Origin: Streptomyces sp. NBC_01276
GTDB taxonomy: Bacteria > Actinomycetota > Actinomycetes > Streptomycetales > Streptomycetaceae
Reading direction: 5' to 3'
DNA length: 64,000 bases
Assembly: GCF_041435355.1 (NCBI RefSeq)
Contig: NZ_CP108442.1
Span: 3,286,001 to 3,350,000, forward strand
Shown here piece after piece: positions 43,625 through 52,671 of this stretch; within the stretch, counting starts at the first letter, position 1; every line of letters begins with the position of its first letter. The notes under the pieces are model-generated. The model did no database searches and had not been told where the DNA came from. It was given only the letters and a program-made list of their open reading frames with translations. The position numbers and the translations under genes are program-made.

Positions 43625-44776
43625 ATGGCGGCAACGCTCAAGGACGCTACGGCAATCGTCGGCATCGGCCAGACCGCCTTTGCCAAACAACTGCCCCAGT
43701 CCGAAAAGGAATTGGCCTGCCGCGCCATCCTCGCGGCGCTCGCCGACGCCGGCATCGCCCCCGCCGAGGTGGACGCCTTCGCCTCCTACACCATGGAGGA
43801 GACCGACGAGGTCGAGGTCGCCAAGGCGATAGGCGCCGGCGACGTCACCTTCTTCTCCAAGGTCGGCTACGGCGGCGGCGGCTCCTGCGCCACCGTCGGC
43901 CACCTCGCCGCCGCCGTCGCCACCGGCCAGGCCACCGTCGGCGTCGCCTGGCGCTCCCGCAAGCGCGGCTCCGGCCCCCGCCCCTGGAAGAACACCGCCG
44001 TCCAGCTCCCCACCCCCGGCCAGTGGACCCGCCCCTTCGGCCTGCTGCGCCCCGCCGACGAGATCGCCATGCTGGCCCGCCGCTACATGCACGAGTACGG
44101 CGCCACCCGCGACCACCTCTTCAACGTGGCGATGGCCTGCCGCAACCGGGCCAACGAGAACCCGGCCGCGATGATGTACGAGCGCCCGCTGACCCGCGAG
44201 ATGTACATGACCTCCCGCATGATCAGCGAGCCGCTCTGCCTCTTCGACAACTGCCTGGAGACGGACGGCGCCCTGGCCTGCGTGATCGTCTCCGCCGAGC
44301 GGGCCCGCGACTGCCGCCAGAAGCCCGTCTACGTGCACTCCGTCGCCCAGGGCCTGCCCGCCCAGCACCACGGGATGGTCAACTACTGGAACGACGACCC
44401 CCTCTCCGGCCCCGCCTGGACCGCCGCCCGCCACCTGTGGAAGCAGGCCGACTTCGGCCCCCAGGACATCGACGTCGCCCAGATCTACGACGCCTTCACC
44501 CCCCTGATCCCGCTCTCCCTGGAGGGCTACGGCTTCTGCGGACGCGGCGAGGGCGCGGCCTTCACCGAGGGCGGCGCCCTGGAGATGGGCGGCCGGCTCC
44601 CGATCAACACCGGCGGCGGCGGCCTCTCCGAGGCGTACGTGCACGGATTCAACCTGATCAACGAGGGCGTCAAGCAGCTGCGCGGCATCTCCACCGCCCA
44701 GGTGCCGGACGCCGCGACCTGCCTGGTGACGGCGGGCGAGGGTGTCCCGACGTCCGCGATCCTGCTGCGAGCCTGA
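43625..44776 (+). CDS. Thiolase/lipid-transfer-type protein (Ltp2-like)
   Basis: A 383-residue thiolase-fold protein of the SCP-x/Ltp branch: AIVGIGQTAFAKQLPQSEKELACRAI, YGGGGSCATVGHLAAAVATGQA, QIYDAFTPLIPLSLEGYGFCGRGEG and a terminal NTGGGGLSEAY. The SCAT segment takes the place of the thiolase active-site Cys region, and the pairing with a DUF35 protein is the arrangement of Ltp2-type retro-aldolases that cut steroid side chains. ATG at 43625 has GGAGGTGGCG before it. First gene of a tight three-gene operon with the DUF35 and enoyl-CoA hydratase genes. Confidence 0.88.
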   Translation: MAATLKDATAIVGIGQTAFAKQLPQSEKELACRAILAALADAGIAPAEVDAFASYTMEETDEVEVAKAIGAGDVTFFSKVGYGGGGSCATVGHLAAAVATGQATVGVAWRSRKRGSGPRPWKNTAVQLPTPGQWTRPFGLLRPADEIAMLARRYMHEYGATRDHLFNVAMACRNRANENPAAMMYERPLTREMYMTSRMISEPLCLFDNCLETDGALACVIVSAERARDCRQKPVYVHSVAQGLPAQHHGMVNYWNDDPLSGPAWTAARHLWKQADFGPQDIDVAQIYDAFTPLIPLSLEGYGFCGRGEGAAFTEGGALEMGGRLPINTGGGGLSEAYVHGFNLINEGVKQLRGISTAQVPDAATCLVTAGEGVPTSAILLRA

Positions 44777-44786
44777 GGAGCCGACC

Positions 44787-45239
44787 ATGACGACGACCGC
44801 GCCCGCTGACGGGCTGCTCCTGCCCGTCCCCGACGAGGACGGCGCCCCCTTCTGGGAGTACGCCGCCCGGGGCGAACTCCGCGTCCAGGCCTGCGCCGCC
44901 TGCGGCCGCCTGCGGTTCCCGCCCCGCCCCTGCTGCCCGCACTGCCAGTCCTTCGAGAGCGAGTGGCGCCCGATGAGCGGGCGGGGCCGGATCTGGTCCT
45001 ACGTACGGCCGCACCCCCCGCTGCTGCCCGCGTACGCCGCGCAGGCCCCGTACAACGTCATCCTCGTGGAGCTCGCCGAGGCCCCCGGGATCCGGCTCGC
45101 CGGGAACCTGGTCACCTCCGCCGACGCACCGCTGGACTCGGTGGACCCGGCCCGGCTGCGCATCGGGGCCAGGGTCCAGGTCGTCTTCGCCGAGACGGGC
45201 GGGGTGACCGTGCCGCGCTGGATCCTGGAGAAGGCGTGA
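44787..45239 (+). CDS. Zn-ribbon/OB-fold protein (DUF35, ChsH2-like partner)
   Basis: A 150-residue protein with the rubredoxin-like zinc ribbon CAACG...CCPHC near residues 34-53 and an OB-fold behind it. Proteins of this kind bind the neighbouring Ltp-type thiolase and are needed for its aldolase or acyl-transfer activity. The ATG is 10 bp after the thiolase stop, and its stop overlaps the hydratase start (GTGA), so all three proteins are made together. Confidence 0.92.
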   Translation: MTTTAPADGLLLPVPDEDGAPFWEYAARGELRVQACAACGRLRFPPRPCCPHCQSFESEWRPMSGRGRIWSYVRPHPPLLPAYAAQAPYNVILVELAEAPGIRLAGNLVTSADAPLDSVDPARLRIGARVQVVFAETGGVTVPRWILEKA

Positions 45240-46012
45240 CGGTACGCGTGGAGCGGGAGAAGGAGGCCGGGGTCGCCGTCGTCACCCTGGACCGCGAGCA
45301 CCGGCACAACGCCATCGACCTCGACACGGCCGCCGAACTGGTGGCGGTGTGGCGGGAGTTCCGCTCGGACGAGGACGTACGGGCGGTGGTGCTCACCGGT
45401 GCGGGGACGGCCGCGTTCTGCACCGGCATCGACCGCTCGGCGCGCGTGCCGCAGCCCGCCTCCCCGTACTCGGTGGACGACCCGCTGCTCACCATCGGGC
45501 CGAAGGCCTGCGACCTGTGGAAGCCGGTGATCGCCGCGGTCAACGGCATGGCCTGCGGCGGGGCCTTCTACCTGCTGGGCGAGGCGGAGTTCATCGTGTC
45601 CTCCACCGCGGCCACCTACTTCGACCCGCACACCTCCTACGGGATGGTCAGCGCCTACGAAGCCGTGTACATGGCGCAGCGGATGCCCTTCGGGGAGGCC
45701 GCCCGGATGTCCCTGATGGGCACGGCGGAACGGCTCTCCGCGCGGCGGGCCCACGAGATCGGCCTCGTCTCGGAGCTGGCGGAGCCTGGGGAGCTGCTGG
45801 AGGCGGCGCTGCGGTCGGCGCGGACGCTGGCCGGGTTCCCGACGGAGGCCGTACAGGGGACGGTGCGGGCGCTGTGGTCGGCGAAGCGGGCCGCACTGGC
45901 GCAGGCCCTGGACCAGGCGCCGGCGCTGATCGCCCTGGGGAACCTGTCGCCGGAGCGGCAGGCCGAGCTCTTCGGGTCCCGGCGGGCGGGGGCGGGGTTC
46001 CGGCTGCGCTGA
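45236..46012 (+). CDS. Enoyl-CoA hydratase/isomerase family protein
   Basis: A 258-residue crotonase-fold protein with the oxyanion-hole segments TGIDRS and NGMACGGAFYLLGEAE and the helix AYEAVYMAQRMPFGEAARMSLMG. Of the two catalytic glutamates of true hydratases only one is obvious, so it could also be an isomerase or hydrolase. Translated from GTG at 45236, overlapping the DUF35 stop. Its TGA abuts the stop codon of the convergent gene (TGATCA). Confidence 0.9.
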   Translation: MTVRVEREKEAGVAVVTLDREHRHNAIDLDTAAELVAVWREFRSDEDVRAVVLTGAGTAAFCTGIDRSARVPQPASPYSVDDPLLTIGPKACDLWKPVIAAVNGMACGGAFYLLGEAEFIVSSTAATYFDPHTSYGMVSAYEAVYMAQRMPFGEAARMSLMGTAERLSARRAHEIGLVSELAEPGELLEAALRSARTLAGFPTEAVQGTVRALWSAKRAALAQALDQAPALIALGNLSPERQAELFGSRRAGAGFRLR

Positions 46013-46657
46013 TCAGGGGCGGGTGGTGGCGTCGGTCTTGCCGGTGACCTTCCGCGTGGGCTTCGGGGTGGGCTTGGAGCCGGGCTTGACCGGGCCGGAC
46101 ACGGAGGTGGGCGTGGGGCCGGGCGTGGCGCTCGGGTCCGCGACGACGTGCACGGAGCTGATCCGGCACGCCGCGACGGCGCCGGCCCGGGCCGGGTTCT
46201 TCATGGCGATGACGGTCGTACCGGTCCCGCGCGCCTTCAGGGTGATCCTGCCGGTGGCCGTCTCGATGACGGCGCCGCCCGCTTCCTCGCGGTACATCGA
46301 CACCTCGAAGGTGGCCGCCCGGTCGAGCAGGGAGGTCACCTCGATGGTGGTGGACGGCTGGGTCACGTCACCGCAGGAGATCAGGGTGGTCGTGGCGGGG
46401 GGTCCGGTGGGCGAGGCCGAGGCGGCCGGGGTGGCGTCGGTGCCGCCGCCGTAGCTCTTCTTGCCGGTGGTCTTGCCGGTGGTCTTGCCGCTGGTCTTGC
46501 TGCCGCTCTTGCCGTCACCGGAGCTCTTCGAGCTGGAGCAGCCGCCCCCGCCGCTGTTGCCACTGCTCCCGCCATGGGTGGAGAACCCGGTCAGGCTCAG
46601 GACCACCACCGCGAGCACCGTGCCGAACCTGATGCGGCGCGCCGTTCCAGCCAGCAT
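46013..46657 (-). CDS. Low-complexity secreted or membrane-attached protein
   Basis: A 214-residue product with an N-terminal hydrophobic segment (TVLAVVVLSLTGFSTH), then a long Gly/Ser/Lys/Thr-rich part (SGGGGCSSSKSSGDGKSGSK, KTTGKTTGKK) and a C-terminal domain with two cysteines and TTTIEVTSLLDRAATFEV. Likely exported and flexible; no family recognised. Confidence 0.6.
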   Translation of the reverse strand: MLAGTARRIRFGTVLAVVVLSLTGFSTHGGSSGNSGGGGCSSSKSSGDGKSGSKTSGKTTGKTTGKKSYGGGTDATPAASASPTGPPATTTLISCGDVTQPSTTIEVTSLLDRAATFEVSMYREEAGGAVIETATGRITLKARGTGTTVIAMKNPARAGAVAACRISSVHVVADPSATPGPTPTSVSGPVKPGSKPTPKPTRKVTGKTDATTRP

Positions 46658-46928
46658 GACGTGGACACTCCCCCTGAGACCGATGGCGGGTCACGCTATC
46701 AAGCCCGGACGGGAACGGTTCGAACGCCCGCCCGACGTATCGGCACACACCCACCCCAGAACCGGAGCGCCTTTCTCCACTCTCTGCGCCACCAGCGAAG
46801 ACGCCCCCGAGAGGCTCCTCCCCACCCCGGAAACCGTGGTTCCATCCCGGGACACCCGAACCCGGCGGCACCCGCACCACCCCGCGTCCCTTCGGTGAGC
46901 ACCGACCACCACGAGGAGCACGGCACCA

Positions 46929-47372
46929 GTGCGCACCATCGCCACCGAGATCACCATCGACGCGACGCCCGAAGAGGTCTGGGCGACCCTGATCGACCTG
47001 CCCCGCTACTGCGTCTGGAACCCGTACATCCGCCAGGCCGTCGGCGAGGTGGTGCCCGGCGCCCGGCTGGAGCTGACGGGGTACCCGGAATCGGGCAGGC
47101 CGACCACCTTCCGGCCGACCGTCCTGCTGGTCGCGCGCAACGTCGAGTTCCGCTGGGCCCGCCGCCTCCCGGTCCGGGGGCTCTTCGACCGCCAGCACTA
47201 CTTCCGCCTCGCCGAGGGCCCGAACCGCAGCACCCGCCTGGAACACGGCGAACGCTTCCGCGGCCTCCTCGTCCCCTTCCGCACCAAGACCCTGAACTCC
47301 ACCGCCCGCAACCTCACGACGATGAACGAGGCCCTGCGCACCCGCGCCGAATCGGCCCGCAGCACCCCGTAA
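46929..47372 (+). CDS. SRPBCC/polyketide-cyclase-like protein
   Basis: A 147-residue START-like protein: VRTIATEITIDATPEEVWATLIDLPRYCVWNPYIRQAVGEVVPGARLEL at the start and EHGERFRGLLVPFRTKTLN in the middle are typical for the fold, which binds hydrophobic ligands in a central cavity. Common as a stand-alone gene. GTG start. Confidence 0.8.
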   Translation: MRTIATEITIDATPEEVWATLIDLPRYCVWNPYIRQAVGEVVPGARLELTGYPESGRPTTFRPTVLLVARNVEFRWARRLPVRGLFDRQHYFRLAEGPNRSTRLEHGERFRGLLVPFRTKTLNSTARNLTTMNEALRTRAESARSTP

Positions 47373-47381
47373 CGGCGACGG

Positions 47382-48197
47382 CTACGCCACCGTGGCCACG
47401 GCGAGCATGTGCGAGCTCGCGGCGAGCAGGTCGGGGTGGGGCTCGGCCAGGCGCGCGGCGGTCAGGGCCGCGTCGAACAGCTTCGATCCGGCCAGGCCGT
47501 CCCCGCTGTGCTGTTCGGCCGCCTTCAGCGCGGACCAGGCCGGGCCCTCGACGCCGTACACGACCGGCGTCCGGAGTCCGGCCTCGCGCATCTCCCCGTG
47601 CAGGCTCTCGCCGGTGTGGAAGTAGGCGCTGGTGAAGCCCTTGCGGCCCGCTTCGTGGATCCCGCTCGCGAGGACGTCGGCGACGGCGTCCCGTACCGCG
47701 TCGATCGCCAGCCTGGTGGTGGCGACGTGCTCGAAGAGAGACGCGTAGCGGCCGATGGCGGCGGCCGCCACGGTCCCGCCGGGCCGTACGACGCGGGCGG
47801 CCTCGCGCAGCGCCCGGATCCGGTCGCCGTGGTCGATCAGGTGGTACAGCGGGCCCAGCACGAGCGCGACGTCGTAGGTGTCGTCATCGGCGGTCAGCGC
47901 ACGGGCGTCGCCGATGACGCTGCGCAACCCTGCGGCCGTGGCCTCCTCGACGTGCCGCGGCACCGGGTCGACGAGGTCGACGGCGTACCCGTCCTCGACC
48001 AGCCACCGGGCGTGCGCGCCGGGGCCTGCCCCGATGTCGATGATCCGGGCGGGTGCGGCGGGGAGATGACGCCTCAGGAGTTCTTGGGTACGGACCATTT
48101 CGAGCACTCCGTCCGCACTGGTGCTCAGCCGGTCGGATTCGTCGATCGTCTCGCTGTAGAAGGCGATGATCTCTGGGCCAACGGAGTAGGGAGGCAT
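47382..48197 (-). CDS. Class I SAM-dependent methyltransferase
   Basis: A 271-residue methyltransferase with motif I IIDIGAGPGAHARWL, DLVDPVPRHVEEA as the acidic loop and LVLGPLYHLIDHGDRIRALREAARVVRPGGTV. The N-terminal FYSETIDESDRLSTSADGVLEMVRTQELL is a lid typical of small-molecule methyltransferases. It is divergent from the GntR regulator; the operator at 48244 lies between their starts and is 47 bp from this ATG. Confidence 0.88.
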   Translation of the reverse strand: MPPYSVGPEIIAFYSETIDESDRLSTSADGVLEMVRTQELLRRHLPAAPARIIDIGAGPGAHARWLVEDGYAVDLVDPVPRHVEEATAAGLRSVIGDARALTADDDTYDVALVLGPLYHLIDHGDRIRALREAARVVRPGGTVAAAAIGRYASLFEHVATTRLAIDAVRDAVADVLASGIHEAGRKGFTSAYFHTGESLHGEMREAGLRTPVVYGVEGPAWSALKAAEQHSGDGLAGSKLFDAALTAARLAEPHPDLLAASSHMLAVATVA

Positions 48198-48243
48198 GTC
48201 CCGATTCTCGACGCTGGCCGCAAGGCGCGGTACCCCCTAGCCT

Positions 48244-48259
48244 GACCGGTCAACCGGTT
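48244..48259. promoter_or_regulatory. GACCGGTnnACCGGTy palindrome (GntR operator 1)
   Basis: GACCGGTCAACCGGTT lies between the divergent methyltransferase and GntR genes, 25 bp from the GntR start. A matching perfect site occurs after the GntR gene (49016). Confidence 0.7.
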
Positions 48260-48283
48260 GGCCCTTCGCATCGAGGAACGCAC

Positions 48284-49012
48284 ATGCCTCTTCTGAAGTA
48301 CGAACACATCGCGGAAAGCCTGCGACGCCGGGTCGCTGACGGCGAGTTCGGTCCCGGGGACCTCCTCCCGTCCAGCCGTGACCTGTGCGAGCAGTGGGCG
48401 GTCTCGCGGGCGACGGCCATCAAGGCCATGGAGGTGTTGCGAGCCGATGGGCTCGTGGTGCCGCACCAGGGCCGCGGATTCGTCGTGACGCAGGCGCCGC
48501 TGGCCCGGCCTGCGGGCGGCCGGGGCACGGGAACCAGCCGGCTCCAGGGAGCCGCCCCGTACCGTCGGCTCGGTACGCCGGAGATGCTGGTGCCGCCGTC
48601 CCACGTCGCCGATGCCCTCGGTCTGGCACCGGGCCTGCGGGCCCTGCACCGGGCCCGGCTGATCCTCACCGAGGACGGCGGGCCGCATTCGCACGTGGCC
48701 GCCTGGTTCGCGCCGGAGATCGCGGACGCCTGCCCGCGCCTGCACCAGAACGGGCCGATCGCCGAAGGCACGACCCACTACGTGCGCCGCTCCACGGGAC
48801 GGCTGCCGGTCAGCGGGACCGATACGACGTCGGTGCGCCTGGCGACGACCGCGGAGGCGGAACTCCTTCAGGTGAAACGCCCCTGCGCCGTCGCGGTGGT
48901 CCTGCACACCGCCCATGACGCAGCAGGAGGGGTCCTGGTCTGCGAGGAAGGCGTCACTCCGGAGGGCCTGTGGGAGCGCACGGACAACTATGCGATGGGC
49001 CAGGGGGGTTGA
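48284..49012 (+). CDS. GntR family transcriptional regulator (HutC/UTRA type)
   Basis: A 242-residue regulator: a GntR winged helix (LKYEHIAESLRRRVADGEFGPGDLLPSSRDLCEQWAVSRATAIKAMEVLRADGLVV, with the recognition helix SRATAIKAM) and a C-terminal UTRA ligand-binding domain (ALHRARLILTEDGGPHSHVAAWFAPEIADACPRL). The two GACCGGTnnACCGGTC sites around it suggest that it controls the divergent methyltransferase, itself and the downstream ATPase gene. Confidence 0.92.
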   Translation: MPLLKYEHIAESLRRRVADGEFGPGDLLPSSRDLCEQWAVSRATAIKAMEVLRADGLVVPHQGRGFVVTQAPLARPAGGRGTGTSRLQGAAPYRRLGTPEMLVPPSHVADALGLAPGLRALHRARLILTEDGGPHSHVAAWFAPEIADACPRLHQNGPIAEGTTHYVRRSTGRLPVSGTDTTSVRLATTAEAELLQVKRPCAVAVVLHTAHDAAGGVLVCEEGVTPEGLWERTDNYAMGQGG

Positions 49013-49015
49013 CTG

Positions 49016-49031
49016 GACCGGTCCACCGGTC
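49016..49031. promoter_or_regulatory. Perfect GACCGGTnnACCGGTC palindrome (GntR operator 2)
   Basis: GACCGGTCCACCGGTC is a perfect 7-2-7 palindrome starting 4 bp after the GntR stop codon and 82 bp upstream of the small ATPase gene. Confidence 0.75.
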
Positions 49032-49112
49032 CAATCTCTCGATGCACGGATAAACCCCCGCGACCGCGCCAACGGTCCGGGGGCATGGCCAGCGCTTCGA
49101 AGGAGCGTCAGC

Positions 49113-49445
49113 ATGGAGAATTTTATCGGTTTACCGGTGGGGCACGTCGAAGTGGTACGGCGATGGCGGCGCGAGACGCGGTGCGTACCGCTGGCACGGG
49201 CCGAGCTCCGCAAGGCTCTGGCCGCCTGGGGACTCTCCGAGCTGGAGGGAGATGCGCTGCTGGTGGCGTCCGAACTGCTCACCAACGCGGTACGGCATGC
49301 CACCACACCGCGGGACCGGGAGATCGAGACCCGTTACGTGCGGCGGAGCGACGGAGTACCACGACCGGATGCCGGGAGGGCGGCATCCGCGGATCCGCCG
49401 CCCCCTCACCGCCCTGAAACGGCGACGGCCCCGGCCCCCCGGTGA
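49113..49445 (+). CDS. Truncated anti-sigma-type HATPase protein
   Basis: A 110-residue protein. Residues 25-62 carry the helix and N-box of the Streptomyces HATPase family (LARAELRKALAAWGLSELEGDALLVASELLTNAVRHA), but the G1 and G2 boxes that hold ATP are missing: after IETRYVRRSDGV the sequence becomes a Pro/Ala tail ending inside a terminator hairpin. Such truncation would abolish normal ATP binding, so it may be a decaying gene or a nonhydrolysing partner. The 5' end is AT-rich, and codon 7 (49131-49133) is TTA. Confidence 0.6.
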   Translation: MENFIGLPVGHVEVVRRWRRETRCVPLARAELRKALAAWGLSELEGDALLVASELLTNAVRHATTPRDREIETRYVRRSDGVPRPDAGRAASADPPPPHRPETATAPAPR

Positions 49446-49458
49446 GGGGGGCGGGGCC
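49427..49458. terminator. Hairpin terminator overlapping the ATPase stop codon
   Basis: GGCCCCGGCCCCCC (49427-49440) pairs with GGGGGGCGGGGCC (49446-49458) with one bulge; the stop codon of the truncated ATPase lies in the loop. It also faces the convergent cyclophilin gene. Confidence 0.6.
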
Positions 49459-49476
49459 GGCCGGGGAGGGGTGGGG

Positions 49477-49974
49477 TCAGGCGGCGTCGACGACGCCGGA
49501 GGCCGCGATCTCGACCTTGCCCTTGGGGGCGCCGGACTGGGAGCCCAGGGCCTCGATCTGGTCGACCAGGGCCTGGCCCTCGACGACCTCGCCGAAGACG
49601 ACGTGCTTGCCGTCCAGCCACGGGGTGACGACGGTGGTGATGAAGAACTGCGAGCCGTTGGTGTTGCGGCCGGCGTTCGCCATCGACAGCAGGTACGGGC
49701 GGTCGTGCTTCAGGTTGAAGTTCTCGTCCGCGAACTTCTCGCCGTAGATGCTCTTGCCGCCGGTGCCGTTGTGGTTGGTGAAGTCACCGCCCTGCAGCAT
49801 GAACTGCGGGATGACGCGGTGGAAGCCGGAGCCGGCGTAGCCGAAGCCGTTCTGGCCGGTGGCCAGCTCGCGGAAGTTGCGCGCGGTCTGCGGGACGACA
49901 TCGTCGAACAGGTTGAAGACGATGCGGCCGGCCGGGGCGCCGTTGATGTTGATGTCGAAGAAGACGTTGCTCAT
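49477..49974 (-). CDS. Cytosolic peptidyl-prolyl cis-trans isomerase (cyclophilin)
   Basis: A 165-residue single-domain cyclophilin of the eukaryote-like type found in Streptomyces: [15 protein letters not shown] contains the catalytic Arg in FHR, and the [17 protein letters not shown] and [12 protein letters not shown] segments form the rest of the proline-binding site. It catalyses proline isomerisation during protein folding. An in-frame ATG at 49983 with AGGAG at a good distance is also possible and would add three residues. Confidence 0.95.
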   Translation of the reverse strand: MSNVFFDININGAPAGRIVFNLFDDVVPQTARNFRELATGQNGFGYAGSGFHRVIPQFMLQGGDFTNHNGTGGKSIYGEKFADENFNLKHDRPYLLSMANAGRNTNGSQFFITTVVTPWLDGKHVVFGEVVEGQALVDQIEALGSQSGAPKGKVEIAASGVVDAA

Positions 49975-50074
49975 GGGGTCCATCCTGTCACTCCTGGTGC
50001 CGTGCGCTACCTGGAGGGGGGCGGGTCGCCTTACGCGCACCGCGTAAGGCGACCCCGTCGGACCCGCCGGGAGC

Positions 50075-52537
50075 TCAGGAGGAGGTACGGGTGCCCGTGC
50101 CCTTCGCCGCGTCCAGGGCGTACACGCAGCGGTCCTTGCTGCACGCGTACACCACGCCCGCCTCCGCGACCGGGGCTCCGGTGATCTCGCCGCCCGTGGC
50201 CAGCTTCCAGCGGAGCTGGCCGCCCGCCGCGTCCAGGGTGTAGAGGCAGTGGTCGGCGGAGCCGAAGTGGACCCGGCCGTCCGCGACCGCCGGGGAGCCG
50301 GTGATCTCGCCGCCCGCCGCGAACCGCCACTTCGGGGTGCCGGTGACCGCGTCGAGGGTGTACAGGGCGCTGCCCGCGCCCAGGTGCACGTTGCCCGCAG
50401 CGACCAGCACCGGGTCCGCGGCCTGGCGCGGCTCGGTGGCGATGCGCCAGCGGTCCTTGCCGGTGGCGGCGTCGAGGGCGTAGACGGTGCCCAGGTAGTC
50501 GGCGAGGTAGACCCCGCCGCCCGTGACGGCCGGGCCGGGGGCGAAGGCCGGGGGCGCCAGGAAGACGGCCGGGGCCTCGAAGTGCCAGCGGACCCGGCCG
50601 GAGGCCCGGTCGACGGACAGGACGCGGGTGCCGGCGCTGACGTAGACGTTGCCGTCGGCGGCCGGGGTGACGCGGACGGGGACGTTGCCGCAGGAGGCCG
50701 CGTCGCCGACCGGGTAGGACCAGGCCTCCTGGCCGGAGCGGGCGTCGAGGGCGCGCAGCCGGGCGTCCTGCCAGACGTAGACGGTGCCGTCCCGCAGGAC
50801 GGGGGCCGCCTCCGGCGTCTCGAAGTCGGACTGCGCGCCGGTCAGCTCCCACAGCTTCTGGCCGTTGGAGGCCTCCCAGCCCTGTACGCCGCCGCCGCGC
50901 GTGGCGGTGATGACGGTGCCCCGCTCGGCGCGCAGGGCGTACACCCAGGCGTCGGTGGACAGCCGCCACCGCTCGGAGCCGTCGGTGGCGTCGAGGGCGT
51001 AGAGGGAGGGGCCGTCGGAGGCGTGGATGCGGCCCTCGGCCACGGCCATGGACCAGGCGACGTCGCGCGTCTTGAACTGGCGGCGGCCGCTGCCGACGTC
51101 CAGGGCGTGCACCTCGAAGGAGGTGACGTAGAGCAGGTCGCCCGCGACGGTCGGGGTGCCCCACACCTCGTTGGACATGCGGAAGCGCCACGGGCGCCAG
51201 CGGCCGCTGTCCGGGGACGGCCCGGGGGCCGGCACCGAGGCCGAGGAGACGGGCGCCTGCGAGGCGGCGGCCGGGGTGCCCGCGGGCGGCCGGACCCAGC
51301 CGGTGGCGGAGTCGGCGCCGGTGTGCGCGGCCGGGGCGGAGGCCGCGGCACGCGGGCCGGGCCCGATCGGGACCGGGGAACCCCCGACCAGGACGGGCGC
51401 GCCGGGCGCCGAGGAGGCGGCGACCGGGGCCATCGGCGGACGGTCCGGGCGCGGCGGGAGCGCCTGCCCGGTGCGCGGGTCGACCCAGGGGTCGGCGGCG
51501 CCGCGCGGCCGGCGGTGGGTGGCGCCCTCGGACCCCTGCCCGGACTGCGGACCGGGCTGCGGGCCGGAGCGGAGCCCGGACTGCGGACCGGAGCGCGGCC
51601 CGGCCGGGGGCTGTGCCGGGACGGCGGGCGCGGTGGCGGCCGTACGGTGGCCCGCGCGGCGGGCCTCGATCATCGCGACGGCCCGCTCCGGGAGCCACGC
51701 GGAGGCGGTGCCGCTCTCGTCGCCGCCCTCGAAGAGGTGCGGGGCCAGCTGCGCCTGGAGGTCGGCGGGGGTGGGACGCAGGGTGGCGTCCATCTGCATG
51801 CAGGAGTCGATGAGCGGTCGCAGCTCGTCGGGGAGGCCCTCCAGGTTGGGACCCTCGCGCAGCAGCATGAACACCGTCTCGACGGGGTTGGCCCCGTGGT
51901 ACGGCGGGTGCCCGGTCGCGGCGAAGACGAGGGTGGAGCCGAGCGAGAAGATGTCGCTGGCGCCCTTGACGCTGCGCGAGTCCTTCGCCTGCTCCGGCGA
52001 CATGTAGGCGGGGGTGCCGACGGCCACGTTCGTCATGGTCAGGCGGGTGTTGGAGACCCCGCTCGCGATGCCGAAGTCGATCACGCGCGGGCCGTCCTCG
52101 ACGACGAGCACGTTGGAGGGCTTCAGGTCGCGGTGGACCAGGCCGGCGCCGTGGATGGACTGGAGGGCCTCGGCGATGCCGGCCGCGAGCCACCGTACGG
52201 CCTGGGCGGGCATGGGCCCGCACTCGTTGACGATCTCCTCCAGGGAGGGCGCCGGGACGTACGCGGTGGCCAGCCACGGGACGGCGGCCCGCGGGTCGGC
52301 GTCCACGACGGCGGCCGTGTAGAAGCCGGAGACGGCGCGCGCCGCCTCCACCTCGCGGGTGAAGCGCACCCGGAACAGCTGGTCCTCGGCGAGCTCGGTG
52401 CGCACCGTCTTGATGGCCACCCTGCGGCCGGATGCCGACCGTGCGAGATAGACCAGCCCCATGCCGCCGGCGCCGAGCCGTCCCAGCACCTCGAAGGGGC
52501 CGATCCGTCTCGGGTCGTGCTGCGTCAGCTGCTCCAC
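50075..52537 (-). CDS. afsK: Serine/threonine protein kinase with PQQ-like propeller (AfsK-like)
   Basis: An 820-residue kinase. Residues 1-280 form a Hanks-type kinase domain ([39 protein letters not shown]), followed by a Pro/Ala/Gly linker and a C-terminal propeller of repeated [19 protein letters not shown] PQQ blades. No transmembrane helix is visible, so the protein is probably loosely membrane-associated, as described for AfsK. S. coelicolor AfsK has the same domain order and, as I recall, a near-identical start ([17 protein letters not shown]); it phosphorylates AfsR. GTG at 52537 chosen for its GGAGG spacing. Confidence 0.85.
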   Translation of the reverse strand: MEQLTQHDPRRIGPFEVLGRLGAGGMGLVYLARSASGRRVAIKTVRTELAEDQLFRVRFTREVEAARAVSGFYTAAVVDADPRAAVPWLATAYVPAPSLEEIVNECGPMPAQAVRWLAAGIAEALQSIHGAGLVHRDLKPSNVLVVEDGPRVIDFGIASGVSNTRLTMTNVAVGTPAYMSPEQAKDSRSVKGASDIFSLGSTLVFAATGHPPYHGANPVETVFMLLREGPNLEGLPDELRPLIDSCMQMDATLRPTPADLQAQLAPHLFEGGDESGTASAWLPERAVAMIEARRAGHRTAATAPAVPAQPPAGPRSGPQSGLRSGPQPGPQSGQGSEGATHRRPRGAADPWVDPRTGQALPPRPDRPPMAPVAASSAPGAPVLVGGSPVPIGPGPRAAASAPAAHTGADSATGWVRPPAGTPAAASQAPVSSASVPAPGPSPDSGRWRPWRFRMSNEVWGTPTVAGDLLYVTSFEVHALDVGSGRRQFKTRDVAWSMAVAEGRIHASDGPSLYALDATDGSERWRLSTDAWVYALRAERGTVITATRGGGVQGWEASNGQKLWELTGAQSDFETPEAAPVLRDGTVYVWQDARLRALDARSGQEAWSYPVGDAASCGNVPVRVTPAADGNVYVSAGTRVLSVDRASGRVRWHFEAPAVFLAPPAFAPGPAVTGGGVYLADYLGTVYALDAATGKDRWRIATEPRQAADPVLVAAGNVHLGAGSALYTLDAVTGTPKWRFAAGGEITGSPAVADGRVHFGSADHCLYTLDAAGGQLRWKLATGGEITGAPVAEAGVVYACSKDRCVYALDAAKGTGTRTSS

Positions 52538-52671
52538 CACTCGCCTCCACACCTCCCCGTACGGGTCACCTGCCGGACCCGCTCCACCTCACCGCGGGCG
52601 GGGCCCGCGGTCGCGCATGCTCGATTCTGTCAGGCCCGCGCCCGGTCCGGCCCCGGCTCCCGCCCCCGCCT

